Origin: Undaria pinnatifida
Lineage: Eukaryota; Sar; Phaeophyceae; Laminariales; Alariaceae
Direction: 5' to 3'
Length of the DNA stretch: 64,000 nt
NCBI GenBank assembly: GCA_012845835.1
Contig: JABAKD010000023.1
Span: 14,425,702-14,489,701 of the forward strand
Below are positions 21,358-32,199 of this stretch, in pieces. The notes under the pieces are model-generated. The model was not told the DNA's origin, made no database searches, and saw only the letters and a program-made list of their open reading frames with translations. The translations under genes were made by a program, and so were the position numbers. How positions within the stretch are numbered: the first letter of the stretch is position 1; each line of letters opens with the position of its first letter.

Positions 21358-23300
21358 GCCCTATGGGGGGTTTTGTTCTCCAGCAGGAGAAGTTCGCGGG
21401 CACACCTTCAAATGACAAACAAAATGATTTACAAAAAATGAAAGTTTGCAAAGCAGCACAGGCAATACAACACAGGAACATGACCCAAGCTGTGGACACG
21501 CACACAAGCGCATGACATGCTTTACAGCAACGATGAAGGTCCTTTACTCGGTGAAATTGAGGCACAATCGTGACGTAACTATAAACACCGTTCCTGTACT
21601 AATATCAATATTGAACGATCGTTAAATTCCAGTCAAAGGGTGAAAAATGAAGAAAAAAGAAACACGACAAAATTGAAACACACCTCAGTCCACACAACAC
21701 GGCACGCAATACAGCAACCGCAGCCCACACAATACAGCAACACCGCCTCCATCTGTGCCTAAGCGCATAGCATGACCCACAGCAGCAGGGATGCATCCAC
21801 CGCAACGCAAGCCCATTGCATGCTTTACAAAAGCAGCGATGCAGGTCGTTCGTGAACTGGGCTCACGTGGTGAAATTGAGACACATCACACGCGACGTGA
21901 CGTAAATATAAGCAACGTTCGTGTACTAATATCAAATATTGAACGATCGTTAAAATCCAACCAGAGAGTAAAAAAATGAAATATGACACATAATAAACAT
22001 GGAAGATACTGCAGCACACAACACAGCAACATCACCCCACAATCACACAGCTCTGCCTAAGCGCATAAGCATGAACCTACGGCAGCAGGGATGAAGAAGG
22101 TGGTTCGTATACTCAGCTAGGCCGGGTTGTGTCGTTGTGTTGTTTACAGTAGCGATCCAGGTCGTTCGGGCACTGCGAAAGACTGAAACATGAAAATATT
22201 GAAGCACACCTCAGCGCACATAACACGGCACGCAGCGCACACAATACATCAACCGCAGCCCACACAACACAGCAACATCGTTCCAGCTCTGCCTAAGCTC
22301 ATAGCATGGTCCCACAGCAGCAGGGATGCATCCACCGCAACGCAAGCCCATTGCATGCTTTACAGCAGCAGCGATGCAGGTCGTTCGTGAACTGGGCTCA
22401 CGTGGTGAAAATGAGACACATACAATTACACACGACGTGACGTGAATATAAGCAACGTTCGTGTACTAATATCAACTGTTGAACGATCGTCAAACTCCAG
22501 GCAAAGAGTGAAAAAATGAAAGATGAAAAAAAAACATGAAAATCATGGAAGATGCTGCAGCACACAACACAACAACATCACCCCACATCCCCACAGCTCT
22601 GCCTAATCGCATAAGCATGAACCTACGGCAGCAGGGATGAAGAAGGTGGTCCAGCTAGGCCGGGTTGTGTCGTTGTGTTGTTTACAGCAGCGATCCAGGT
22701 CGTTCGGGCACTGTGAAAAACTGAAACATGAAAATATTGAAGCACACCTCAGCGCACACAACACGGCACGCAGCGCACACAATACAGCAACCGCAGCCCA
22801 CACAACGCAGCAACATCGCTCCAGCTCTGCCTAAGCGCATAGCATGGTCCCACAGCAGCAGGGATGCATCCACCGCAACGCAAGCCCATTGCATGCTTTA
22901 CAGAAGCAGCGATGCAGGTCGTTCGTGAACTGGGCTCACGTGGTGAAAATGAGACACATACAATTGCACACGACGTGACGTGAATATAAGCAACGTTCGT
23001 GTACTAATATCAACTGTTGAACGATCGTTAAATTCCAGGCGAAGAGTGAAGAAATGAAACATGATACAACATGAAAATCATGGAAGATACTGCAGCACAC
23101 AACACAGCAACATCACCCCACATCCCCACAGCTCTGCCTAAGCGCATAAGCATGAACCTACGGCAGCAGGGATGAAGAAGGTGGTTCGTGTACTCAGCTT
23201 GGCCGGGTTGTGTCGTTGTGTTGTTTACAGCAGCGATCCAGGTCGTTCGGGTACAGTGAAAAACTGAAACATGAGAAAATTGGAAGGCACCGGGCCCCAC
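20880..23300. repeat. Tandem array with ~537-bp period
   Basis: The block GGGATGCATCCACCGCAACG followed by 'caagcccattgcatgctttaca' starts near 21788, 22324 and 22861, spacing 536-537 bp, with high identity between copies. More diverged partial copies lie at 20890-21180 and 21530-21640, and the family extends to 16.1-16.9 kb. Each unit carries TGAACGATCGTTAAA and 'cacacaacacagcaac' blocks. The first exon of the zinc-finger-like gene lies inside the diverged part. Confidence 0.9.
21219..21357 (-). CDS. First coding exon of the zinc-finger-like gene
   Basis: It starts at ATG (21357-21355) and ends at GGAGG|GTGAGT. It encodes the first Cys pair (PGCPGYPQHCAWMG), then KPCHFCCEPLEAGTTIWSRK. It ends one base into a codon, as required by the next exon. 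The alternative is an internal exon using the cag acceptor just inside the ATG. Confidence 0.6.
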
Positions 23301-23325
23301 ACGACGCATATTTCAAAGCTCTCAC

Positions 23326-23384
23326 CGTGGGCAGTTCTCGCCAAGGGGGGTGTTGTTGTATGGCGTCCCGGGCTCGTCGCTCAT
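23326..23384 (-). CDS. Possible first exon, MSDEPGTPYNNTPLGENCP
   Basis: On the minus strand, ATG at 23384 opens 19 codons (MSDEPGTPYNNTPLGENCP) and ends two bases into a codon at CCACG|GTGAGA, a strong donor. It sits directly upstream of the zinc-finger-like gene on the same strand. Its phase does not fit the cag acceptor at 21350 directly, so an unseen short exon would be needed to connect them. Confidence 0.35.
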
Positions 23385-23639
23385 GGTCGGTGAAACTTGT
23401 CTGGGTGCGTCGGTCGTGTCGAACTTGTGTCGGGATACTTGGCCTTGGGTTTTCATTGTGAGCCTCATGCGCTGACGGTACCGCTTGAGAGAAGATGCAT
23501 CATCAAGGAGAACGCCTTTCGCAGGGATATGTTATTATCCATTCCCACAGAAATGACTCACGTACGTACAAAAATAGCGAAAACGTACGAGAAAACCCGA
23601 TTTGCATCCAAATCTTACGTGCGTACACGGGGATAGGGG

Positions 23640-23850
23640 ATGCAGGGGATTAGGGATGCAGAAACCCAACCCCGGGGATGTTGCGGAAACCCGGGGATTT
23701 TCCCTGAGTGTGCCCAAGGCCCAAACAGTTTAAAAGACTTGCCACGCGCGACGCACTGCGCGGATCGCGCCCAAACCTCCGGCAACGTGACCCCGACGGT
23801 CGAATTGTGCCCACCCCATCCGACGTTTCGGACAAAGGTGCGAGCACGAA
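23640..23850 (+). CDS. Possible exon, DAETQPRGCCGNPGIFPECA
   Basis: An open plus-strand frame reads DAETQPRGCCGNPGIFPECA, then HCADRAQTSGNVTPTVELCP and PPHPTFRTK before a GT (TCGGACAAAG|GTGCGA). The base composition is more GC-rich and codon-like than the flanks. No family is recognised. Confidence 0.2.
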
Positions 23851-24485
23851 GAAATGTGCCTGAAAGAAAAAAAATGACAATTATACATATACATATGAGT
23901 GGGGTGTTTTGTTTTCGTGCAAATTATATGCATCGATTCGTCTTGTCGTTGCGATCACGAATACACGTTTTTCAATGTCTAAGTTCATTTTTTTAACTCG
24001 TTATAGTATAAAATGTGAATGGAACAAATATCCCGGATGGAACATACGGTGCGTAACACACGCAATCGCTCAAGCCGTGAGCCACGTCTGATTGTCGTAG
24101 ACTTACGATTGTCGTAGTAAAGTACGCCAAGTGAAACCCCAGTACTGTACCGGCATAATGGACATTGGATTGGCTTCGACGTACGCGGGTACACTACAGC
24201 AGCGGGATATCGTTCATGAGTACACGGGCTTGCACCATGGATATACAGGCTTTCTGCCGGTCGTGCGGTAGCCTTACGCACCTGCACTGATGGAAGCCTC
24301 ACGAGTCTCGCCGGGGCGACAGCCGAATGGAGTAGGTCGTCATTGGGTCTAACCCACGGACGACCTATTCCGTCCAGAGACACCACCCTGTCCTTCAACG
24401 GGGCAGATGACGACAACTGCAAGTCGGCTTACCCATGGAGATTCGTTCAAACAAAACGTCGAATAATGTGTCCTAATGTCTACGA

Positions 24486-25310
24486 CTAGTTCGGGGTGTG
24501 GTCCTTGATTGTTATAACGGAATATATAGTAACGACCTGGCGTGGTGCACTCACCCCGATTGCTCTCCCGCAGGCACCCCTGAGTTCTCGCCGTGCATCA
24601 GTCGCCAGACTGGAGACTTTGCGAGCAGCGTCGCACATGTCGGCGCAGCTTGTGCGAAATCTTGCTAACGCAACCTCCGTCTGTGTTGGCGAGGCCTCCG
24701 CCCGTTTTCCCAAGCTCTGCGTCATCGAGCTTGTCCAGGACACCACTCCAAAGTGCGCACTTCGAATCCGCGAGGCGGCGTGAGTTTTCGAGGCTTTCCT
24801 CCAAGCTTGCCTGGGTGAATGCAGAGCCGCGACACTGTTTGAGATCCTTTTTTCCCGCAGTCCCGCTTCCGGCCGGTCCGGATTCCCTTGTCGTGTCGCG
24901 CTCGGGAGCCCCGGCAGGAGCATTTCCTGCCCCGAGGCCTGCACTCCCACGGCAGTGCTCCTGCCTGGCTTCGTCGGGTGCACCCGTTGCTGCCGTTGTT
25001 TCCACGTGCGGCAGATGACCACGCGTGATGAGCCCGCGGCAGGTCTGTCGCGAACGACTGCGGCGGGATCTTCATCGCGGAACGCGGGTATGTGGAAAAT
25101 GTCCGGTTGGTCAGTGGACGGGACGTTGCGCTCGTGTTCCGTAGGCGCCCTTTCCTCGTTTTTGTTGAATTCCTCCGTGCAGTACTGCTGGTCGCCTAAA
25201 ACAATGAACGGATCAGCGGCTGGGGAATTGATTCCATCACTTTGTTGTTTGAAACACCGCGCATAGAACACCCATGTTGTGTTCGCTTGGTTAATATTGC
25301 TCTTGAGCAA
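24486..25310 (-). CDS. Block 9 of the unidentified locus
   Basis: Begins LKSNINQANTTWVFYARCFK, then PFIVLGDQQYCTEEFNKNEE and an acidic/polar stretch. After about residue 105 two frames are open. The one covering 24598-25005 (ETTAATGAPDEARQEHCRGS, then LDKLDDAELGKTGGGLANTD) looks more like protein than the long frame, suggesting a frameshift near 25000. Confidence 0.45.
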   Translation of the reverse strand: MLKSNINQANTTWVFYARCFKQQSDGINSPAADPFIVLGDQQYCTEEFNKNEERAPTEHERNVPSTDQPDIFHIPAFRDEDPAAVVRDRPAAGSSRVVICRTWKQRQQRVHPTKPGRSTAVGVQASGQEMLLPGLPSATRQGNPDRPEAGLREKRISNSVAALHSPRQAWRKASKTHAASRIRSAHFGVVSWTSSMTQSLGKRAEASPTQTEVALARFRTSCADMCDAARKVSSLATDARRELRGACGRAIGVSAPRQVVTIYSVITIKDHTPN

Positions 25311-28300
25311 ATGGAAGGAAATGTGTTAGGCCAACCAATCCATGCCGGAAATTGGTAGCATATTACCGGTACCTTGTAGGTCGAGCACGAGGTGCATGAA
25401 GTGTTCAGAAAACACTTCACCACAGAAGATGCTGCCGTCGCTGCACGCGTCCGCCAGTTTTGCGCTCTCACATACAGCGTGCGACATGTTACGGACAGCT
25501 CTCTCTCCAAATCCCGGCGCGCACTTGATGACCGCCTTCTTGAATTTATTCTGCCAGAGAGACATAGCGCGTAAACCTTCATATGATATATATGGCGCAG
25601 GGTGTTAACTTTTCATTACCTCGGGTCTACTACGTGATTGGGCGAAAACAACCCCCCCCCCCCCCAACAGTTTATGTCATCATCTGCCATCGAACGCAGT
25701 GCTCCTTATTCTATAATATCAACCAAACTGTCGTTCCGAAATACGTCCACGTTACACCTCACACCTTCACGTGATATTAACCCTTGTCAATGTAGTCAAG
25801 AGCGTTCGTCATCTCGCGCAGGATTGCACTGAGCCCTGCATCCATATCGTGCGTTGCTTCTGTCAGAGTGAATCCAGCCAGAAGCATCCTCAGGATGATC
25901 AAACAGACGCCGAGAGGCCCAGACGCCCCGGCACGCAAAGTGCTTCGAATTCCAGAAGATGAGTAGCAGTTGGAGTTGATTAGTCGCTGAGCCGCACGCT
26001 TGACGGACTGCCACAGGAGCCACTCTGGCCTTCCAGTCCTTGGCCTTTCCATGCACGGGACAGTCCCCGTCCCGGTTGCTCAGCGCACACACGGGTGACA
26101 AAGGCGCAGTATGTCCTAGACAAACGGTCTGTTGTGCGCGCCTTATCATTTGGATCCATAAGTTCGACCGCCGCAATCACATTGATAGCTTGTGACTTCA
26201 TATTCCTGTTGCGATACGATCCGTCAAATCCGGTCTGCCGAGAATTGACGTGCACCGAAACATGTTCGGGGGTGGTGGGGTGGGGAGGAATCGTGTCTCA
26301 TCGTCGTAGAGGGGTGGGATACGGGCAGGCGCGTACTTGACACTATACAGCGCGTCCTTACCACTATACACACAAGTGTTTACACGGGTATTGGACATCT
26401 TGGGGATAAACGTCTAACCAGGGATACGAATGCCATACGAAACGGCAAGAAACGCCCTTCTATCCTATGACGAATTTTAAGGACACAAGTCTGAAGTAAC
26501 TGCGCACACAGGACATACAAAACTGGCATACCTGGATAAGGTAGGCGTAGTATTTGCTGTCCTAGCACACCCACCCAGGCTTTTCACCCCTGGCCTCCAT
26601 CGACATGATGAGGCCAGCCGCCATCTCCTCCATGGTGAGGTTGTCAATCCGACCGTCGTGTTCAGCACGAGAATATGGGTGGGACCATGTATCAAAATAT
26701 CTTCCACCCCCAACAAACACCAATGAAAGTAGAAAACTAATATTAGGCAAGCGTGTAATTTTTCTGTGGTGTGCTCCCTTTTTGTACCCGTGATTCCGTG
26801 TCGTACGCTGCCCTTCACTCATGCGGAAGTGATGTGTATAGCATATTCCAACAGGTACGGACCTATCTGTCCTTACCTTCACGCCCATGTACCCCTTTGT
26901 CATCTCCTTCGACGCCTCCCAGTTCTTTAGGAAGCAGTGTATCGAGGGGTCGATCTCCACGAGCCCGCCACGTGGTTCCCGGCGTACTCTCTCTGCCGAG
27001 CCATTTCTCCGTTCAAAAGGTCGTCTACCGCTTCTACAATCCACGACATGTTGACGTAGAACGTAGTCGAGGGGACACTATCGAGGTTGGCTGTTGACCG
27101 GCTCGATGAGTACGCTATCGTGCGTGCTACCCGCCAATAACACGCCCAGCGTAACCTCCACCGACGACGGTTTGTCAATGGTAAGCCCTCCAAACACCGC
27201 ACCACCGTCACATTCAGCCGACAACGCATCTCCGTCGCTTCTGGAAACCTGCATCCTGGTTGCCTTAACTGGGCCGGGACAACCGGTGTCCACTTCGTGC
27301 ACCTGCGCGATCATGCTCACAATCCCTTCGACAGATGCAGTGATACCACGTGGGGTCGTCTTGGCTAGCTCATTCCTCCTGATTCAGACAATCAGTACAA
27401 GCCGAAACGCAGCGCGCTGTGAACATGTGCGCGCCGAAAAAGTTGTTTTGAACGGCGAGGTGCAAGTCATGGGGGGCATGTGTGGTGTACGTGTGATGTG
27501 TAGGTGAATGCGGTATGGCCTCGAAATCCGGCGCGGTTTGGTGTACGCTTCCATCAATGAACGAAAATAGAGAGACGGCATTCCGGTTGTATCGAGTGGA
27601 CATCGGTGCACCTCGTATTGTCGACAGTGGATGAGGAAGATACCCTCCTGCTGGCAGGTGGTTCATTGTTTACACCACCAACCGTCCGAACTGGGGCAAC
27701 GCCGGTGGACATAGCCCTCCTGCGGAATGAGGAAAGAGATGTAACCAGGCACAAGGTTAAGCATCTCGCACGTCTATACCAACATTTCGACATCCGCGTC
27801 CACATATGTATCGCATTGCATAGGGACCCTTGAGATGTAAACGATACATTATGCATAATTCCACCGACTCAATTGTGTTGCGTGTCGTCTGTAACGCACC
27901 TCTTGCCCTTGGCCGAGGAATGTTCACTGCTGGTCGCATGTTGAGGGGAAACTGGGCCACACCTCAAGCCTCTGCAAATGCCCTGTATTGGTGGTGGCTT
28001 CTTCTTTAAGGTGGGGGCGAGAGCGCCAACCGCCTAGACTGCGAGATCGGCGAGGGTCCGTTGCCGGCCAGTTGGCCGTCGCATGGGTAACGGCAAACCC
28101 ACGTGCAGTGCGCCGCACGCGCACGAGAAATCAAGTCCTATGTCTGCTCCGACACCCGGTCGGAGTGCAGTTGATGCCAGAGACTCGAGTCTCGTGTACC
28201 TCAAATTAGACCACTCAGCCATGACACCGCAAAATTGGCACACCGTCTCGCCTGAAACGTCCCAGTTCAATTATGCCAACTGGGTCACAATCTCAGACAG

Positions 28301-29780
28301 AGAAATCTCGGCAGGGGTGAGCTCTGTGCCATCTTCGCAGATGATTGTGCTACTTTCAGTCCAGTCGCAAATTAATCGGCATAGAGGGTGCGTACCGAGT
28401 AGAAGGTTGTGTGACGCAGAGTGCAACCGAAATTGGCGGGGTGCCCGACATTGTAGAAATATGTGGGATGGGACGCTGGGTATTAATGGGGAAACGAACT
28501 CATCCAGAAAAGGGTTGAACCGACAAGTATACCTCATATATTTCGAGCGCAGCGCACGTCGGACTTATGACTGCACACAGTATGAAAAGGTTTCTCACCA
28601 GTAACGCGGCTGTGGCTCCCCACCAAGGAGGTGCTCCTTGTTCGGACAGTCCAATAAGTCGATCGCCCCTACCCCCAGCAAGCACAACGCTTCGTAGTTC
28701 CTTGCCAGCGTTCTGACAATGCCGAAAGATGCAAGGAAAAGTCGATAACATCCTATAAACAGGCCGAGGAGGCGCTCTTCAACACCTCCATCAAAACCTC
28801 TCTCCCAGTCTATGAGATTGGCCAAGTGCGCCACAGTCAGGAAGTGGCTGCAGGTGTCCGTTTTCATGAGTCTCAAAAACGTCGGGTTCATCGCCAGGGT
28901 TCCTGTACAGAGGTAGCAAGCATTCGGCACATTTCAGTCATCAGTGATACCGTCGTTTAGGACATGAGGAAGCTAAAACCCAAATGTCTTGGTCAGGTTA
29001 TCTATATAGTCGTAGATACACCTTCTCCCTCGATTTACTCAATATATCGGGCGGTTGAATTCCACGATGTGATCTAAACCGTGGCGATCCGAGACAAGTG
29101 GGAACGCCTGCGTACATTACGTCCGCCATGGTGGCACCAGGTTTGAACAGGGGAGGCCGCGATTCGGGGTCTTCAGAGCTTGGCCCAAGGCATCGACCGT
29201 GCTCCTCGGTATCATCCTCTGCGTCTCGTTCCGTGGGTGTATCTCCTACCCCGCCGTTGTCGACGTCGATCCTGGCGGCAGGTTCGTCGTGTGGGTCGTG
29301 TGCGTCCCCAACACCCTCGACAGCGCCAGGGGCTGGCGGTGGTACATGCTCGCCGCCAATGCCGACGCCCTGCTCATCCAAGCGTCTCGGGGCGTTCGGA
29401 CCCTCCGATTCCCCAGCAGCTACGGGCACAATACGAGCAGCACGTTCGGCGTGACGATGTACGAGGGCCGTCGTGTACTTCAACACGCCTCGTGCTTGCA
29501 ATGAAACCCCCATGAAGGCGGGCCTTAGCTCGCGTTTACCAACGATCGCCAGTTTGCCACCACCAGCGTCGGCAAATATGCCTTCCGACTCTTGGTCTAG
29601 TCCGCATGGGGAGCGCTCGGTGTGTACTCTAGTCCTACCTCGCGTAGGGGGCTGGTGGTAACGGTAGAATGACCCCAAATGGCCGCAACTTAGCCTGAAA
29701 AATCTGTCCAATATCTCGAATCGCACCCACCCGTTCGTGGCCTCAAGTTCGCGTAGGTGCGTCATCAGTGCGACAGATGC
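24486..29780 (-). CDS. Unidentified multi-exon locus, minus strand, with frame breaks
   Basis: Eight coding-like blocks on the minus strand, separated by AT-rich sequence, run from 29780 down to about 24490. Some are bounded by good splice sites: acceptor CGGCAG at 29780, acceptor TACAG and donor ACTG|GTGAGA around 28902-28599, and a donor candidate CAAG|GTACC at about 25380. Within several blocks the reading shifts frame (near 27370, 26960 and 26050), so this is either a decayed gene, a gene with tiny introns I could not place, or sequence with indel errors. The first block has GHLGSFYRYHQPPTRGR, then a long acidic region. I recognise no family. It is the largest unassigned coding locus in the window and is not obviously a transposon. 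Confidence 0.5.
25326..25570 (-). CDS. Block 8 of the unidentified locus
   Basis: Reads MSLWQNKFKKAVIKCAPGFG, ERAVRNMSHAVCESAKLADA and EVFSEHFMHLVLDLQ, followed by GGTACC that could be a donor (CAAG|GTACC). An ATG or an acceptor (TGGCAG) both lie at its start. Confidence 0.45.
25780..26215 (-). CDS. Block 7 of the unidentified locus
   Basis: Reads KSQAINVIAAVELMDPNDKA, RTTDRLSRTYCAFVTRVCAE, then after frame changes SVKRAAQRLINSNCYSSSGI and LGVCLIILRMLLAGFTLTEA. The last segment is strongly hydrophobic. A frame break lies at about 26050. Confidence 0.4.
26573..26690 (-). CDS. Block 6 of the unidentified locus
   Basis: Reads HPYSRAEHDGRIDNLTMEEM then AAGLIMSMEARGEKPGW and ends at TGG|GTGTGC. 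Codon-like composition; the acceptor was not fixed. Confidence 0.4.
26890..27060 (-). CDS. Block 5 of the unidentified locus
   Basis: The frame starts SWIVEAVDDLLNGEMARQRE and, after a frame change near 26960, continues LVEIDPSIHCFLKNWEASKE then MTKGYMGVK, ending at AAG|GTAAGG, a strong donor. Confidence 0.5.
27075..27620 (-). CDS. Block 4 of the unidentified locus
   Basis: One frame gives MSTRYNRNAVSLFSFIDGSV, then NFFGAHMFTARCVSACTDCL to a stop at 27370. A shifted frame continues ELAKTTPRGITASVEGIVSM, IAQVHEVDTGCPGPVKATRM, then VFGGLTIDKPSSVEVTLGVL. The two clearly belong together, so a one-base change near 27370 breaks the frame. No family is recognised. Confidence 0.5.
28150..28240 (-). 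ncRNA. tRNA-like 5' half (pseudo-tRNA or SINE head)
   Basis: On the minus strand TGGCTGAGTGG is a perfect class II tRNA A-box. It follows a 7-base acceptor-like GGTGTCA and is followed by an anticodon-loop-like CTCGAGT. I could not fold a paired anticodon stem or a matching 3' acceptor strand, and a B-box is only approximate (GGGTGTCGGAGC). It is more likely a tRNA-derived SINE head or pseudogene than a working tRNA. Confidence 0.3.
28271..28537 (-). CDS. Block 3 of the unidentified locus, weak
   Basis: An 88-codon open frame whose C-terminal part (TIICEDGTELTPAEISLSEI) looks coding while the first half is less convincing. No splice sites were fixed. Confidence 0.3.
   Translation of the reverse strand: MRYTCRFNPFLDEFVSPLIPSVPSHIFLQCRAPRQFRLHSASHNLLLGTHPLCRLICDWTESSTIICEDGTELTPAEISLSEIVTQLA
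28599..28902 (-). CDS. Block 2 of the unidentified locus
   Basis: Bounded by acceptor TGTACAG and donor TACTG|GTGAGA. It reads TLAMNPTFLRLMKTDTCSHF, LTVAHLANLIDWERGFDGGV and a hydrophobic helix-like segment LLGLFIGCYRLFLASFGIV. The hydrophobic stretch could be a buried helix or a membrane segment. Confidence 0.55.
29000..29780 (-). CDS. Block 1 of the unidentified locus
   Basis: After acceptor GGCAG at 29781 the frame reads ASVALMTHLRELEATNGWVR, then FEILDRFFRLSCGHLGSFYR, and later GKRELRPAFMGVSLQARGVL. The second half is an acidic Pro/Gly/Asp/Glu-rich stretch, probably disordered. The stop is at 28998; a donor GAAG|GTGTAT near 29020 is possible. Confidence 0.5.
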
Positions 29781-29799
29781 CTGCCGTACATACACGAAG

Positions 29800-31240
29800 T
29801 AAATAATAACAAATGACGATCGAGTCAGAGGCCGTGTCAGTCGTGCTGTACGAGACAGGTCACGCGCCTGGTACGTCTTGCACGAGCACGGACAGACGGT
29901 AACAACAGGTCATACATTGTACATTTTTTAGCTGTCCTCAGCTGTTCGAAAACCTACACTATAATCCACAGTGTATTCCTATAATTTCCTTATAATAAAC
30001 CGGACACGCGGGAAATTTAACCCTCGCCCAGGATCTGAGAGGCGCAATACTATTTTCGGTATAATTTTACTGCTGTCCGAAAGTAGCCCAAGTACCTCCT
30101 GCGGTAAAACACATTGCTCCACCGTTAATACCCATGCCGGCGTCCGACACTCTTAAGAAAGCTCATCTCGCAGGCCATCTTTCATTTCTTTGGAAAAGTT
30201 TGAACAGACACATATTTTCCGCGCAAAAATACCTGTTTCACAGTTGGAACTCCTCAAGTCTAAGCAGACCTGGTCGAATTCGGGAAGAAGCTCGTTTCTC
30301 GCGCAACTGTCACTGGTTTCACCCAAATTTCGACGACATGGCCACGCAGTACTAGCCAAACGCACCTGCACCTCTAGTGGGACCGTTAGTGGCATGCTCA
30401 ACGCATGCAGCAGAGTATGGATACCCTACCCCTCGCATACCAGCACCCAAAACAGCACCTTGCAACCCGGACATATCACGATGCAAACATATACGTAGGG
30501 CGCCTCCCTCGCAGTTCGAGGGCTACCTATACCTCTGGGGGGTCAATGCGGACACCGGATACGTTGAAGTGTCGGCAAGGCGAGATCTGTGAAGTGTTGT
30601 AGCGTGGTTCTCCTGGTCGCGGCCAGGTCGGAAGGGGCTTGGAACGAGGCTCTCGGCGATGTGTCGTCGCCAATTTTCAACAAAACATCCTGAAACAAAC
30701 GCAAGGTGTACCTACGCGAGGCAATGCCGATGCCATGTGGCTGTGGTTCCTGCCATACCTGTTGAGGCTTCCATGCTTCCGCCGTTGTTCAGGTGTTGTA
30801 CAGGACGCCACCGAATAGGAGGCTCTTTGAGCCTCCGGCTTCGTCGAACAGGGATTTCCACCACTCTAAAAGTACCATGTTTCAATTCCGCGGCATAAAA
30901 CGATCTTTTTTATACTACCCAAGAGGCCCCTTAATAGCGTTAATCGAACAATTATGTCTGATTATGTGTAATGGGACAAGCATGCCTGGCAATCTACGTG
31001 ATAAGCAGATTATTTATATCATAGAATATGACAATTTTGAGAGATCGTATATAGACCTACGGCGTATTGCCGTTCAAGGATAGGGTAGTTGGACATAACC
31101 GTATTATGGAACGTTCGACACAGCAATTCATTATACACATCTGCAAACCCCAAACGAGCTTTTCATCCCCCGGGGCACGTTTTGTCCCACCCCCACGAGA
31201 CAACTAGTACATTGGTATATTACGAGTGATGAAAATATCA
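29800..31240. other. Stretch without a supported gene
   Basis: AT-rich intergenic sequence. Short ORFs at 30134-30500 and 30659-30898 show no recognisable motif or splice context. Confidence 0.4.
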
Positions 31241-31280
31241 TGCGAAGGGTAACAACTATTATCCAACTCGAGGGGTGTTA

Positions 31281-31957
31281 GGGCCGTTCTTATCGGAGAC
31301 CTTTTCTTGTGTTAATTTCCTAAATCTCCATATTTGTGAAATGTGTCTTAAAACACGGAGGCGTTCTGCCATAATTTGTGAAATTCTTCAGCCCCCAAAA
31401 ATTTGGAAAAATTAACAGTAACAAATTAAGAAATTCTGTGGTCGATTTTTATATTTCGAAGGCAGTGCTTCGACAAGCGCCGTGGATCAACGCTGGGACC
31501 ATCGGGTAGCTTTAAACGTTGACCAGGGTGGTCTAACATTATGGCCGATGGCAGGAAGCGGCCTGGGCCTCCGGAGGACTTATCCTCGAGTCGGACGAAA
31601 CAACGATTCAGCCTTCCCAATTATCCAGACACGAGGCGCAGAAACATGAAGAAGGCTATTGCTGGTGTCCTCGTCGTGCTCGGCATGTTCTCGACACCAG
31701 GAGCTACATCCTATGCTCCCAGGACACGGGCGCCTATCTACGAGCCGCACCGTATGACATGGCCAGAGTTCAGAGAAGATCTACATCGACGCAAGGCTTA
31801 GGTGTGGGTGGTGGCGGTCTTGCTTTATGGCTCGGCTTGCAACAATAAGGAAAAAACAAAAAACAACCCCGCGCTCGATAATGCAAACGTTTTTTATGGA
31901 AATCCTGGAAAAGGAAGAGGAAATTTAGGAAATTTACATCGCCGATAAGAACGGCCC
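31281..31957 (+). mobile_element. Harbinger-type DNA transposon remnant, 677 bp, TSD TTA
   Basis: Terminal inverted repeats GGGCCGTTCTTATCGG (31281) and CCGATAAGAACGGCCC (ending 31957) are perfect over 16 bp, with further similarity inward. The element is flanked by TTA on both sides (31278-31280 and 31958-31960). An uninterrupted paralogue of the target is at 32018-32060, which confirms the boundaries. A 3-bp TTA duplication and GGG-starting TIRs fit the PIF/Harbinger superfamily. It is too short to be autonomous. Confidence 0.9.
31541..31801 (+). pseudogene. Possible transposase N-terminal remnant inside the Harbinger-type element
   Basis: An 86-codon ORF opens with ATG at 31541 (MADGRKRPGPPEDLSSSRTK) and ends RMTWPEFREDLHRRKA. 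The W-x-E-F-R-x-D-L-x-R segment is reminiscent of sequences preceding the catalytic core of Harbinger-type transposases, but the core is absent. It is interpreted as the deleted remainder of a transposase gene; a chance ORF or a small accessory protein is possible. Confidence 0.35.
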
Positions 31958-32199
31958 TTAGTTGCGCTCTGTCACATACGGTAGCAGCCCGCGTTGATTC
32001 GTGTGGCTGATGTTGTGCTATTATCCAAGTCGAGGTGTGTTAGTTGCATTCTGTCGCATACGGCGGTAGCAGCCCGCGTTGATTCGTGTTGCTGATGCTG
32101 TGCTCGTCATTGGCAAAAACTACGACACCAGAAGTGCACCCATTTTTTTTTCAACACCTCACTTGAAGAGCTCTCTCTATCGTACCTCAAATACCTTAC

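Larger units (their letters stand above)
31241..32110. repeat. Two-copy tandem repeat, one copy split by a transposon
   Basis: 'attatccaagtcgaggtgtgttagttgcattctgtcgcatacgg' type sequence is intact at 32018-32100. It also occurs upstream as two halves, 31258-31280 and 31958-32010, separated by the 677-bp element. Confidence 0.85.

Noticed and set aside
28034..28270. Minus-strand ORF with MAEWSNLRYTRLESL
   Set aside because: The peptide is the usual artefact of translating a tRNA-like sequence; annotated as tRNA-like instead.
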